This document shows positions 36,382 through 45,188 of a stretch of 64,000 nt of DNA, one piece after another. The translations under genes and the position numbers were made by a program. The notes beneath the pieces were generated by a model, which saw only the letters and a program-made list of their open reading frames with translations, was not told the origin of the DNA and did not search any database. How positions within the stretch are numbered: the first letter of the stretch is position 1; every line of letters starts with the position of its first letter. The stretch comes from Rhizobium sp. GTDB taxonomy: Bacteria; Pseudomonadota; Alphaproteobacteria; Rhizobiales; Rhizobiaceae. The stretch covers positions 52,481-116,480 of the forward strand of contig JAPZUE010000021.1 of the NCBI GenBank assembly GCA_027533385.1, given 5' to 3'.

Positions 36382-36951
36382 ATGGCAGATATTCTCGGGT
36401 ATGCGCGTGTGTCGACCGGCGATCAGGATGTTGCCGGGCAGACCATGCGCCTTGAACAGGCCGGCGCCATCAAGGTATTCACCGACATCAAATCAGGCAA
36501 AAGCATGGATCGGCCGGGCCTTGCCGATCTCCTCGCCTATGCCAGGTCCGGCGACACGCTTGCCGTCGTCCGGCTCGATCGCCTTGGCCGTTCTCTGGCG
36601 GAACTGCTGACAACGTTGACCATGCTGCGAAAGCGGGGCATTGCCCTTCTCAGCCTCGAGGAGAAAATCGATACATCCTCGGCCGCCGGCGAACTCGTCT
36701 TCCATGTCTTCGGCGCCATCGCGCATTTCGAGCGACGCCTGATCTCGGAGCGGACCAAGGATGGTATCGCGGCGGCAAGAGCAAAGGGAAAGCGCCCCGG
36801 TCGCCAGCCGCTCGACATGAAAAAGGTAGAGGCCGCCGTCACGCTGGTCGAAGCAAAGTCCTCACCGGCAGAAGCCGCAAGGCAACTTGGGATTGGCCGG
36901 TCCACGATCTATCGCGAAATGCGCCGCCTCGGTATCAACCGACCGGCTTGA
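36382..36951 (+). CDS. tnpR: Serine resolvase of the transposon
   Basis: This 189-residue site-specific recombinase resolves cointegrates at res. The catalytic Ser is in GYARVSTGDQD near residue 10; the conserved VVRLDRLGRSLAELL and AIAHFERRLISERTKDGIAAARAKG blocks follow, then a helix-turn-helix (SPAEAARQLGIGRSTIYREMRRLG). I chose the ATG at 36382; upstream sequence belongs to res. Its 3' end overlaps the convergent glycosyltransferase gene by 17 bases. Confidence 0.95.
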   Translation: MADILGYARVSTGDQDVAGQTMRLEQAGAIKVFTDIKSGKSMDRPGLADLLAYARSGDTLAVVRLDRLGRSLAELLTTLTMLRKRGIALLSLEEKIDTSSAAGELVFHVFGAIAHFERRLISERTKDGIAAARAKGKRPGRQPLDMKKVEAAVTLVEAKSSPAEAARQLGIGRSTIYREMRRLGINRPA

Positions 36952-38152
36952 GTGCGGCGCCATAGATCTCCGTCAGTTTGCCGGCATGAGCCTGAAGGGA
37001 TGGAGGTGCGGCCCAGAAGCTCTTGTAGGCTGCCTCCCCGATCACCATAGCCACCTCCTGTGATTGCAATTCAGTAATGGCGCGCGCAATAGCCTCAACA
37101 TCCGGCGAGACGACAAAGCCGTTCTTGCCATGCTTGACGCGCCCGGCCGCGCCTGCGCGTTCGGAGACGATCACCGGCACCCCGCAGGACATGGCTTCTG
37201 CGATCACAAGCGGCCCGGTTTCCGGCCAGCGCGACGGCGCAACAACCGCGAGAACATCCTGCGCAATGCGATCTCTGACAGCCGACTTATCGAGCCAGCC
37301 GGTGATTTCGGCATCTGGATCGATCTCAAGAATTCTCTCGCGCAACGGCCCGTCACCGATGAACAGGCTGGGAATGCCAAGCTGGCGCGCGGCACTGGCC
37401 ACGAGGTCAGCACCCTTCTCCTCGGTCAGGCGACCACAATAGGCGATCTTGAGGGTTTTTCCGGCTTTGCGAATGCCACGATCCCTGCATTCAATCGGAT
37501 TTTCCAGAACGACCTGCCGGGCTCCGGTGGGGAGGAAATGGCCGATTGTCTGACGACCAATCTCCGATACGTGGATCGCAGTGAAGGGATGCTCTCCCAA
37601 CGCCCGGTTGGTGGCGATGGATCGCATTACCCTGATCGCCTTATGAAGGGAGGTCCGGGGATCGCAGGGTGCCGTGAGACATGTTAGGGAAAGCGGTTTA
37701 GCTTTGCAGGGTTCTTTTTTGTCAAAGCGATACATTAGTCCGGTGGGGCAGCTCAGAAAATAGTCATGGAGCGAAATCACCAGCGGAAGGCCAGATTTAT
37801 GGATGACAGAAAATACACTGGGTGAGAAGAATTTCGTCCATTGATGGACATGGACCACCGTGTCGGCAAGATCAAACTCCGCGAGGATAGATGCAAGGCG
37901 CGCCTGATGGTCGCCATTCCAGATGCCATCCCTTGCCGCGGCAAGAATATTCTTGCTCCAGATATCCTGACCGCCGAGGCTGATCCGCCGAATTCTGGTG
38001 TGCGCATCAAGCCCGGCGTCCCCCGCTTCGCCTACGCCGTGGATATAGGTCACGTCGTGACCAAGTTCCGCCAGGCCAAGCGCGGAAGCAATCGCGACCT
38101 GCGGGGCACCACCTTCGGAGATCGCATAATCCGCGATGATGATGACCCGCAT
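36935..38152 (-). CDS. GT4-type glycosyltransferase (transposon passenger)
   Basis: This 405-residue enzyme has the GT-B fold of family 4. The N-terminal half binds the acceptor (IADYAISEGGAPQVAIAS, then HVHQWTKFFS). The C-terminal half binds the nucleotide sugar, with KIAYCGRLTEEKGADLV, FIGDGPLRERI and the signature PSRWPETGPLVIAEAMSCG. It may build a surface polysaccharide. It lies 13 bases downstream of the beta-helix gene, so the two are probably one operon. Finding it inside a Tn3-family element is unusual. The sugar and acceptor are unknown. Confidence 0.9.
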   Translation of the reverse strand: MRVIIIADYAISEGGAPQVAIASALGLAELGHDVTYIHGVGEAGDAGLDAHTRIRRISLGGQDIWSKNILAAARDGIWNGDHQARLASILAEFDLADTVVHVHQWTKFFSPSVFSVIHKSGLPLVISLHDYFLSCPTGLMYRFDKKEPCKAKPLSLTCLTAPCDPRTSLHKAIRVMRSIATNRALGEHPFTAIHVSEIGRQTIGHFLPTGARQVVLENPIECRDRGIRKAGKTLKIAYCGRLTEEKGADLVASAARQLGIPSLFIGDGPLRERILEIDPDAEITGWLDKSAVRDRIAQDVLAVVAPSRWPETGPLVIAEAMSCGVPVIVSERAGAAGRVKHGKNGFVVSPDVEAIARAITELQSQEVAMVIGEAAYKSFWAAPPSLQAHAGKLTEIYGAALKPVG

Positions 38153-38165
38153 GCCTATCCCTCAC

Positions 38166-39545
38166 TCAATATGTTCGATTATGCCCGACGAGCAGATTGC
38201 CAACCTGCTGATCCGGAACGTTCCCGAATTCGGTTGTTCCGATCCGCTGGAATGGACCAGCGCCAACAAGTGTAACCGGAACGACTGAACCATTCGTTGC
38301 GCCGCGCACCTGGTTGCCGGTAATAATCACCTGTCCGGCACCACCGACATTGGAATAGCCGATTCCGATCGGGGAAAAGGTCACGAGATTGCCCGTGACA
38401 TTGAGGTCTTCGGTCGCAGCATTGGTTCCTGCGACGATTCCCACTCCGGCGGCATCCTCGACGATATTGCTGGATACGACACACGCGCCCTCGACCTGAA
38501 TTCCAATTGCGTTGGAAATTGTTGGCACATAGCCAGGATCGTTGATCTGCCGTTTGCGAACCTGCGCGACCTGATTACCGGTGATTGTGACGCGCCGGGC
38601 TATGCCATCTCCACCCAAACCCAGATTAACGACCTTGATCCCGTCTCCACATTCCGAGACGATATTGCCCATGATCGACCCGCCGATTGTATCGGCTCTC
38701 GCTGCTCCGGTACCAGGCGATTCAATGAAGATCGCGACCTCGCGCGTGTTCCAGCAATAATTGTTCGCGACAACCAGGCCTCCACCACCGAAATGACGGA
38801 CGGACGAATACGCGCAATCGGATATGTAGTTCCCGATGGAGCGCACACCCACGGCCTTGAAGACGGTAATGCCGTTCCCGTTAGCACCCGTTCCGCTGCC
38901 ACTCTGGATATTCGAGATGTTGTTTCCCTCGACGAGGCTCCCATCATTCTCGATGTTTGTGCGCCAGACAACGACGCCATTGTTCTGGCAATTGAAAATC
39001 CGGTTTTTTGAGACGTTGACCTGTGAATCGATGCTCCAGACCGCAAAGCTGCACAGGGAGAACTGGGAATTTTGAATGGTTCCGACGCTGCCGTTCCTGA
39101 CAAGGGTCCCGACGCGGACGGAGCGAATGAATTCACATTGCTCGATCAGAAAGCGCTGTGAGTTCTCGAAGCGCACCAACGCCGATTCATCGTTTATCCC
39201 TGTGAAAGCAACATTGTTTCCGTCAAAAATGAGCCCGGAAAGGCGGATATCCGAGATGCCGGACACGAAGAACAGATTTTGTGCAAACGAACCGCTCTGG
39301 AGACGGAAGGTGACAGAGCCCGGCGTTGCATAAATTGAACACTTGTTTCCGCCACCTGTGCCAGCCGTCACGACAACCTGCTGGGTGTCGTAGATTCCTG
39401 GCCGGACATAGAGTGGGCGCTTGTCTGTGCGGGCCTTATCGACAGCGGCTTGGACGCTTGCGACAGAGGTCCATCCGGTGCCCGGTGATGAGGCCTGATT
39501 TACAAGAACGGTAACGTCGTCATTTGTGCGAACAAAAAGCGGCAT
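38166..39545 (-). CDS. Right-handed parallel beta-helix repeat protein (transposon passenger)
   Basis: This 459-residue protein consists of repeated short beta-strands typical of parallel beta-helices: IRLSGLIFDGNNVAFTG, FLIEQCEFIRS, GTIQNSQFSLCS, VNVSKNRIFNCQNNGVVVW, VTITGNQVAQV, LNVTGNLVTFSPIGIGY, VIITGNQVRGATNG. The N-terminus resembles the start of pectate-lyase-like proteins (SVQAAVDKARTDKRPLYVRPGIY). It resembles a rhizobial family of Tat-exported repeat proteins, but no signal peptide is seen after the ATG at 39545, which has an AGGAGA ribosome-binding site. No catalytic residues can be assigned. It may bind or modify a polysaccharide. Confidence 0.82.
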   Translation of the reverse strand: MPLFVRTNDDVTVLVNQASSPGTGWTSVASVQAAVDKARTDKRPLYVRPGIYDTQQVVVTAGTGGGNKCSIYATPGSVTFRLQSGSFAQNLFFVSGISDIRLSGLIFDGNNVAFTGINDESALVRFENSQRFLIEQCEFIRSVRVGTLVRNGSVGTIQNSQFSLCSFAVWSIDSQVNVSKNRIFNCQNNGVVVWRTNIENDGSLVEGNNISNIQSGSGTGANGNGITVFKAVGVRSIGNYISDCAYSSVRHFGGGGLVVANNYCWNTREVAIFIESPGTGAARADTIGGSIMGNIVSECGDGIKVVNLGLGGDGIARRVTITGNQVAQVRKRQINDPGYVPTISNAIGIQVEGACVVSSNIVEDAAGVGIVAGTNAATEDLNVTGNLVTFSPIGIGYSNVGGAGQVIITGNQVRGATNGSVVPVTLVGAGPFQRIGTTEFGNVPDQQVGNLLVGHNRTY

Positions 39546-39682
39546 GAAGATCTCCTGTTTTGAAACAGGCAGACTTGATCTGAGTTTCGTGGCTGGACTG
39601 TGACAGGACTTGTTCAATCAGGCTTCGAAGACGGTAACTGGATAATGAGGTTTGCACAGCTTCTGTTCGTGACCCGTTCTCT

Positions 39683-39720
39683 CTTAGCGTTGTTTAGCGG
39701 GAAATCAGCGCTCTGCCCTC
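39683..39720 (-). repeat. Right 38-base terminal inverted repeat
   Basis: Read on the minus strand it begins GAGGGCAGAGCGCTG and ends CAACGCTAAG, pairing with the left end. The traG remnant starts five bases outside it. Confidence 0.92.
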
Positions 39721-39724
39721 AACT

Positions 39725-40621
39725 ATGTCGATCTATCTCGGCGTCACGCCCGACAATCTCGACCGGATGGCGCCGCTGCTCAACCTGTTCTTCCAGCAGG
39801 TCATCGACCTGAACAGCCGCGAGCTGCCCGAGCAGAACCCAAAGCTCAATCGCCGTGTCCTGCTGCTACTCGACGAGTTTCCGGCGCTCGGCCATGTCGG
39901 CGTGCTCGCCAAATCCGTCGCCTTCGTCGCGGGCTACGGCATTCGCCTTCTCACGATCATCCAGAATCCGGCGCAACTCCGGGCCATCTATGGCCCCGAT
40001 CTCGCCAAGACCATCATGACCAACCATGCCATCGAGGTCGTGTTCGCCCCGAAAGAGCAGGACGTCGCCAACGAATTATCCGAGCGGATCGGCTACGACA
40101 CGGTCCAGGCAAAAAGCCGCTCGCGACCGTGGGGCCTATCGTCGGGAAAGCGCAGCGAGTCCCTCTCGGATCAGCGTCGCGCGCTGATCCTGCCGCAGGA
40201 ACTCAAGCTGATCCCGTCATCCAAGGCATTCATCTTGGCGGCCAGCGTGCCGCCGATCATCTGCGACAAGATCATCTACTTCGAGGACGCCGCCTTCACC
40301 GCGCGACTGAAAGCGCCACCGGTGATCGCGCCCAACCGCGGACCCTCGAACATGCTGCTTGCAAGCGAGATCATCGAGCTGAAATCCGCCGTCGCCGAGT
40401 TGCAGGCGACGTTCCGGACCCGGCCGATGACGGATGAGGAAATCGCCGACCCGTCGCTGATCCCTGACGATGCGACGTTCGACTTCGGCAATGTGCCCGT
40501 CGATCTCGAAGGGCTTTCGGAGGATGAACTGAAGGACTGGTGCTCGCAGGTGATCGATGCCGCCATCATCCCCGCGAAGGGAGCGGGTCAGCCGGTGAAG
40601 GAGATGCGTCGTGGCCGATGA
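39725..40621 (+). pseudogene. traG: TraG/VirD4 coupling protein, C-terminal part only
   Basis: This 298-residue stretch matches the C-terminal third of TraG, the ATPase that couples the relaxosome to the transfer channel. It shows SIYLGVTPDNLDRMAPLLNLFF, then the Walker B-like RRVLLLLDEFPALGH, TIIQNPAQLRAIYG, and a TraG-type tail. The N-terminal membrane helices and the Walker A site are missing, removed at the transposon end. An ATG at 39725 could give a short product, but not a functional coupling protein. It overlaps the LPD7 gene by 11 bases. Confidence 0.87.
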
Positions 40622-41729
40622 CAAGAGCGATCCAGGCGAGTTTTCGATCGGGCGAGGTCGGGACAAAGGTGCAAACGCTGACAGTTTCGAAAAGCATGGA
40701 GCATCTCGCACGCCGCCAGGCCAAGGAGAGACTGTTCGAGCCGAGTTCGACCTAGGTGGTGCCAGCCAGCGCCACTCCGAAAGCGGTATGCCGGAGCGGT
40801 TACGGCGCAAATACTATGTCGCCGAAGCGGGTACGCGTGACGAGGCGAACGCTTACGCCGATCCGAGAGGTGAGTATCTTGCGTTCAAAGTCTCGGCAGA
40901 ACGAGTAGCGACGCGGCTCGAGGACGCTGGCGTCATCCGCGACATGGTGTCGATCGCTCAGCATAGAGGCTGGGCGGAAGTGCAAGTTAGCGGATCAGTC
41001 GAGTTCCGACGGACGGCCTGGCTCGAAGCTTCAGTGCGCGGATTGGCGGTTCGTGGTTATGAGCCCGATCCCATTGACCGGGCCGCGCTGTCGTTCCGGA
41101 CGAAGTCGGATGTCGATCCAGCGCGGAGCCGATCACAATCCCAACAACGCGGACCTGAAGCGTCCGAAACAGTCTTTGTGGCGGGCGTTTCAGCCAAGAG
41201 ACCCATCGATGTGACGGTTATGCCGCCTGAGCGCGGCGTGGAGCCGACCCATCCGAGGCACGCGGCCGAGGAATACTTCGGGAGCAGCGGAGATCAGCAT
41301 GCATGGTTGAAAGCCGGACGTCATCGAGCCGATCCTCCAATTGACAGATCCGCAATCACAATCGACGTGCTGCCATTTCGAGCGGCTACATCCAATCGAC
41401 CCTCGCGCACTGCCGGCGAGCGCCGTGCCGATATATTCCGGTCGGCTCATCGTCAGCAGAACGGAGGTGATGACGTCGTCAAAGCTGCGCGATCGCAAAT
41501 GACGGCGATAGAACAGGCTCTGGCAAAAGCGGTTCGCGATCCGGCTCTACGTCGCTCGGTCTTGGCGCATGCAAAAGATCGGATCGCTGAACAACTTGAG
41601 CGTGGCAAGGAGTTCAAGCACGCCGAAGTGAGCATGCGCACGAAACCGGAGAGGCCGTCGAAGCTATCGTCTCGCGGTTCGGAGCGCACAGACCGCTCGG
41701 ACTCTCCGGAGCGCCGTCGAGATCGATGA
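40611..41729 (+). CDS. LPD7-domain conjugation-associated protein
   Basis: This 372-residue protein has a domain near residues 65-150 typical of the large polyvalent protein-associated LPD7 family: RRKYYVAEAG, YADPRGEYLAFKVSAERVATRL, GVIRDMVSIAQHRGWAEVQVSG and FRRTAWLEASVRGLAVRGYEP. LPD7 is often fused to relaxases, and here it follows traG. The rest is charged, Arg-rich and of low complexity. The start is a GTG inside the end of traG. Whether it still acts without an intact traG is doubtful. Confidence 0.8.
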   Translation: MADDKSDPGEFSIGRGRDKGANADSFEKHGASRTPPGQGETVRAEFDLGGASQRHSESGMPERLRRKYYVAEAGTRDEANAYADPRGEYLAFKVSAERVATRLEDAGVIRDMVSIAQHRGWAEVQVSGSVEFRRTAWLEASVRGLAVRGYEPDPIDRAALSFRTKSDVDPARSRSQSQQRGPEASETVFVAGVSAKRPIDVTVMPPERGVEPTHPRHAAEEYFGSSGDQHAWLKAGRHRADPPIDRSAITIDVLPFRAATSNRPSRTAGERRADIFRSAHRQQNGGDDVVKAARSQMTAIEQALAKAVRDPALRRSVLAHAKDRIAEQLERGKEFKHAEVSMRTKPERPSKLSSRGSERTDRSDSPERRRDR

Positions 41730-41935
41730 TATCGTTGGTCTCCACCACTACCGACCCTGCTGTAGTGATCGCTGCCGTGAAGAACTCCTGCCATAACGCA
41801 TCCTCCGCCTCCCGGCTCAGAATAGCGTCACGACTCTCTGGAACAGACACCCAGCAAAAGAGCCTCCGCATAATTGAATCGATAAAACTAGAAATATGGG
41901 TTGACGGCCTGTGCGGCGTCGGCCATCGTCGCGTC

Positions 41936-42253
41936 ATGGACACGAACGACGCGGCTTCACGGCTTGAGGCGCTGGGCAATCCGACCCGGCTTTCGCTCTA
42001 TCGCGCGCTGGTCAAGGCCGGGCATGCCGGCCTCTCAGTCGGCGAATGCCAGCAGCGACTCCAGATCGCCCAATCGACCCTCTCCTTTCATCTGAAGGCG
42101 CTGATCCATGCAGGCCTCGTCACACAGGAGCGGCAGAGCCGCACGCTGATCTGTCGCGCCAATTTCGACCTGATGAACGCGCTGGTCGGCTTCCTCGTCG
42201 ACGAGTGCTGCGTCGAGGAGCGTTGCCGGATGCCGGCCTCGGACGCCGCCTGA
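41936..42253 (+). CDS. arsR: ArsR-family regulator
   Basis: This 105-residue winged-helix repressor (LEALGNPTRLSLYRALVKAG, then QIAQSTLSFHLKALIHAGLV) carries a C-terminal Cys cluster (DECCVEERCRMP) fit to bind As(III), as in the ArsR branch with C-terminal ligands. The AT-rich stretch at 41868-41900 is its likely operator/promoter. It is followed by the head of a flavoprotein, the usual neighbour in some ars operons, but the rest of that operon is gone. Confidence 0.9.
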   Translation: MDTNDAASRLEALGNPTRLSLYRALVKAGHAGLSVGECQQRLQIAQSTLSFHLKALIHAGLVTQERQSRTLICRANFDLMNALVGFLVDECCVEERCRMPASDAA

Positions 42254-42315
42254 ATTTTCCCAATATTTCCATGCTTCCGGATATGCAGGACTTTCCCATG
42301 AGTGAGACCTTTCCC

Positions 42316-42515
42316 ATGAGCAAGACGATCGCGATCATCGGAGCCGGGCCGGTCGGCCTCGCGGCCGCCGCACACGCCATCGAACGCGGCCTGACGCCGC
42401 TTGTCCTGGAGCGAGGCCCGTCAGTCGGCCATGCCGTGCGGCGCTGGGCGCATGTGCCGATGTTCTCGCCCTGGGCGTTCAACATCGACGCGGCCGCCGG
42501 CCGGCTGCTCGCCGA
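42316..42515 (+). pseudogene. Flavoprotein monooxygenase, N-terminal fragment (ArsO-like)
   Basis: The frame begins MSKTIAIIGAGPVGLAAAAH, a Rossmann FAD-binding motif, then LVLERGPSVGHAVRRWAHVP and FSPWAFNIDAAAGRLLA. After about 65 residues the sequence turns into the antisense of a P-type ATPase and the frame soon ends (42582). The beginning matches ArsO-type flavoproteins found after arsR. An in-frame ATG at 42298 is an alternative start. The product would be non-functional. Confidence 0.8.
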
Positions 42516-44416
42516 CCGGCGATGGCCTTCGCCTCGGTGGCATTGCGCACCGGGATCGCATGTCCCTTGGCGCGCTCGATGATCGCCAGCGCCAGCGGGT
42601 GGCTCGATCCGGTCTCGACGGAGGCCGCGAGTTCTACGACCTCCCGTTCGGTCCGTGCCAGCGCGACGACCTCCGTGACGCGCGGGCGGCCCTGCGTGAG
42701 CGTGCCGGTCTTGTCGAAGGCGACGACGCCGGTCTTCGCGGCAGCCTCGATGACGACGCCGCCCTTCATCAGCAGGCCCTGGCGTGCGCCGGTGGAGAGC
42801 GAGGCGGCGATCGAGGCCGGCACCGAGATGACCAGCGCGCAGGGGCAGCCGATCAGCAGCAGCGCCAGGGCCCGGTAGATCCAGACCGACCACTCGGCCC
42901 CGAGCAGCAAGGGCGGCACGATCGCGACGAGCACGGCAAGACCGACGATGGCCGGCATGTAGACCCGCGAAAACCGGTCGATGAAGCGTTCGGTCGGCGC
43001 GCGCGCCTCCTGTGCCTCCTCGACCAGCCGGATGATGCGCGCGATCGTATTGTCCTCGGCAGCCTTGGTCACGCGCACCCGCAGCGCCGCCTCGCTGTTG
43101 ACCGAGCCGGCGAAGACCGGCTCGCCGATGCCCTTGGTCTTGGGAACCGACTCGCCGGTGACCGGGCTCTCGTCGATGCCGGAGACGCCATCCGTGATCT
43201 CGCCATCGGCCGGGATGCGGTCGCCCGGGCGCACCAGCACGGTCTGACCGATGTTGAGCGCCGCAGCATCGACCGTGCGGGTTTCGCCGTTTTCCTCGAT
43301 AATGGCGGTCTTGGGCACGAGCTCGCCAAGCGCGCGGATCGAGGCCCGCGCCTTGTCTGCTGCGACTCCCTCCAGCACTTCTCCGACCGCGAAGAGGAAC
43401 ACGACCAGAGCCGCTTCCTCGGCCGCGCCGATGACCAGCGCGCCGGTGGCGGCGATCGTCATCAGCATCTCGATGGTGAAGGGCATGCCGGCGCTGGCGG
43501 CCGCATAGGCCTTGCGCGCCACGGGGACGATGCCGATCACGCAGGCCGCGATGAACGCCCAGTGCGCGGCGGCGGGCCAGACCAGGCTGGTGGCCCAGGC
43601 CGCACCGAGCAGCGCGCCCGTCGTCAGCACGAGACGGCCCTTATTGGTCTGGTACCAGGACACGCCGTCCGGGGTCGCTTCATGGACATGGCCCGGCAGG
43701 CCGTGCCCGGTGTCGACGGCCTGTTTGCCGACCGTGTCGGCCGTCCCTTGCCTGGCGGCGTGTCCATCATGGTCATGAGAATGGCTATGAACCGCATGAT
43801 CATGCCCGGCATGATCTTCATGCTCGCGACGATTACCGGCTGCGGGGCTCGACGCTTGCGTCTTCGGCGCAACCACGGCGGTGGTGAAGCCGAGGCTGGC
43901 GATGCGCTTCTCGACTGCGTCGCGCTTCGTCTGGGTCTCGTCGAGCGCGAGCGTCAGGGTTTCAGACATTACCGAGAGCTTGACGTCGCTGACGCCAGGC
44001 AAGCGCTCGAGCGCACCACGAATGGTCGCAGCGCAGCCTGGACAATCCATGCCGCCGACCTTCCAGCTCAAGGGCTCCGGGCTGCGTTGGATCCCGGCCG
44101 TGGTCGTCGCGTCCGCCGGCTTATGGGGATGGCTGCAGCCGCACGTGGCTGCCGGCTCCGGGACCGGCGTCGCCTTCGCCACCAGCACCGTCAAGATGTA
44201 ACCGAGGCCTGCGACGCGCTTCTCGATCGCTTCGCGCTTGGTCTGGCTCTCGTCGAGCGCAAGCGCCAGCGTTTCCGACATGACCGAGAGCTTGACGTCG
44301 CTGACTCCGGGCAGGCGCTCCACGGCGCCGTGGATCGTCGCCGCGCAGCTCGCACAATCCATCCCGCCGACCTTCCAGCTCAGGTTCTGGAGCTTGGTGT
44401 CCGAGGTCGCTGTCAT
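42515..44416 (-). pseudogene. Zn/Cd/Pb P1B ATPase with two HMA domains, C-terminus deleted
   Basis: The start ATG at 44416 has a GGAGACG ribosome-binding site and a MerR promoter. Two HMA domains are visible (GGMDCASCAATIHG and GGMDCPGCAATIRG), then a His-rich linker, TGES, GCPCALVISVPASI, DKTGTLTQG and SSHPLALAI. The protein loses similarity after ATEAKAIAG, before the GDGxND hinge motif, and ends in a short unrelated tail (stop at 42479). It cannot pump without the rest of the P domain. It is a close relative of the pump at 18994, which has one HMA domain. Confidence 0.9.
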
Positions 44417-44450
44417 AGTCGTCTCCGCTTGCAGGCGCTGTGAGACAACC

Positions 44451-44481
44451 CACATACGATCTCTAGCCACTTCAGGTTCAA
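44451..44481 (-). promoter_or_regulatory. MerR-type promoter of the truncated ATPase
   Basis: On the minus strand: TTGAAC (44481-44476), a 19-base spacer containing CTGAAGTGGCTAGAG, then TATGTG (44456-44451). The layout matches the promoters at 18930 and 24740. It lies between the regulator gene at 44495 and the truncated ATPase. Confidence 0.75.
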
Positions 44482-44494
44482 GAGGTAAAATGAG

Positions 44495-44938
44495 ATGGAC
44501 GCAAAAAATCTCGCGCGCGTCATGCCGATCGGATCGCTCTCGGACCGGACCGGCGTGAAGGTTGAGACGATCCGCTATTACGAGCAGGTCGGGCTTCTTC
44601 CGCAGCCAGAGCGCTCAGAGGGCAACCAGCGCCGCTATGGCCGCGCCCATGTCGAGCGGCTCGCCTTTATCAAGCATGCCCGCGACCTCGGTTTTCCCGT
44701 CGACGGCATCCGCGCCCTACTAAGGCTGTCCGACAACCCCGGCATGGCATGCGACGAGGCCCACGCGATTTCGGTCGCCCATCTCGACGAGGTGCGCCAC
44801 AAGATCGCGCGGCTCCGCTCGCTGGAGAAGGAATTGGAACGCATCGCTGCAGCCTGCTCTGGCGGAGTCACGGCCTGCGACTGCGCCATCATCGAGGCGC
44901 TGGCGGACCACAGCCAATGCGGGTACGATCGGCATTAG
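44495..44938 (+). CDS. PbrR/CadR-like MerR-family regulator (second copy)
   Basis: This 147-residue regulator closely resembles the one at 18449: TGVKVETIRYYEQVGLLPQP, NQRRYGRAHVERLAFIKHAR, MACDEAHAIS and ACSGGVTACDCAII carry the helix-turn-helix and the Cys ligands. It is intact and still faces its MerR promoter, although the ATPase it controls is broken. It may therefore act in trans on the other sites in this window. Confidence 0.9.
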   Translation: MDAKNLARVMPIGSLSDRTGVKVETIRYYEQVGLLPQPERSEGNQRRYGRAHVERLAFIKHARDLGFPVDGIRALLRLSDNPGMACDEAHAISVAHLDEVRHKIARLRSLEKELERIAAACSGGVTACDCAIIEALADHSQCGYDRH

Positions 44939-45080
44939 CCGGCGTAAAAGGCCACGACCCTGTTGTAAGTCCCCTTGGACCTGCTATTTTGGCCCTTATA
45001 TGCTCTCAATCATTGTTCCCACTCAATGGTTGGGGCTCCGCCGGAATTTCCCTTGTTTTTCATGAGATTGGGACTGACCG

Positions 45081-45107
45081 GTAGGTTCGGGTCCTCTCCT
45101 GGGCACA
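45081..45107 (+). other. tRNA-Leu 3' end, attachment-site remnant
   Basis: The segment GTAGGTTCGGGTCC followed by TCTCCTGGGCAC matches the T-arm and acceptor end of an alphaproteobacterial tRNA-Leu (acceptor start GCCCAGG). The rest of a tRNA is absent upstream, so this is a duplicated 3' end as left by a tyrosine recombinase. An integrase fragment begins about 80 bases later. The 140 bases to the left (from 44939) show no gene. Confidence 0.6.
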
Positions 45108-45188
45108 ACGCTTTTTCCTCAGCAGGACAAAGAGTTACGGTTTTATAAGGGCTTATCGGCTATCCGCTTTCACACAGCGGTTTCACAC

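Larger units (their letters stand above)
33207..39720. mobile_element. Tn3-family transposon with sugar-related passengers
   Basis: This 6514-base element is bounded by 38-base inverted repeats ending in the Tn3-typical CGCTAAG. It contains tnpA, a res-like region, tnpR, a GT4 glycosyltransferase and a beta-helix protein. The bases just outside the ends differ (GTATT on the left, AACTA on the right), so the expected 5-base target duplication is absent. The left flank is a broken relaxase and the right flank a broken traG. This suggests deletion next to the element after insertion. Confidence 0.9.

Noticed and set aside
33202..39725. Five-base target duplication around the transposon
   Set aside because: I compared GTATT and AACTA, and alternatives shifted by two bases; none match.
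41614..41979. Minus-strand frame of 121 codons between the LPD7 and arsR genes
   Set aside because: A part after an internal Met looks protein-like (SREAEDALWQEFFTAAITTA), but it overlaps the end of the LPD7 gene and the arsR promoter and has no recognised homolog, so I do not call it.
42401..44443. Open frame of 680 codons on the plus strand across the P-type ATPase pseudogene
   Set aside because: It is the mirror of the minus-strand ATPase in GC-rich DNA, with Arg/Asp/Gly-rich low-complexity sequence and no family features.
45081..45107. tmRNA or complete tRNA gene
   Set aside because: Only the T-arm and acceptor end are present; no anticodon arm or 5' acceptor strand is found upstream.
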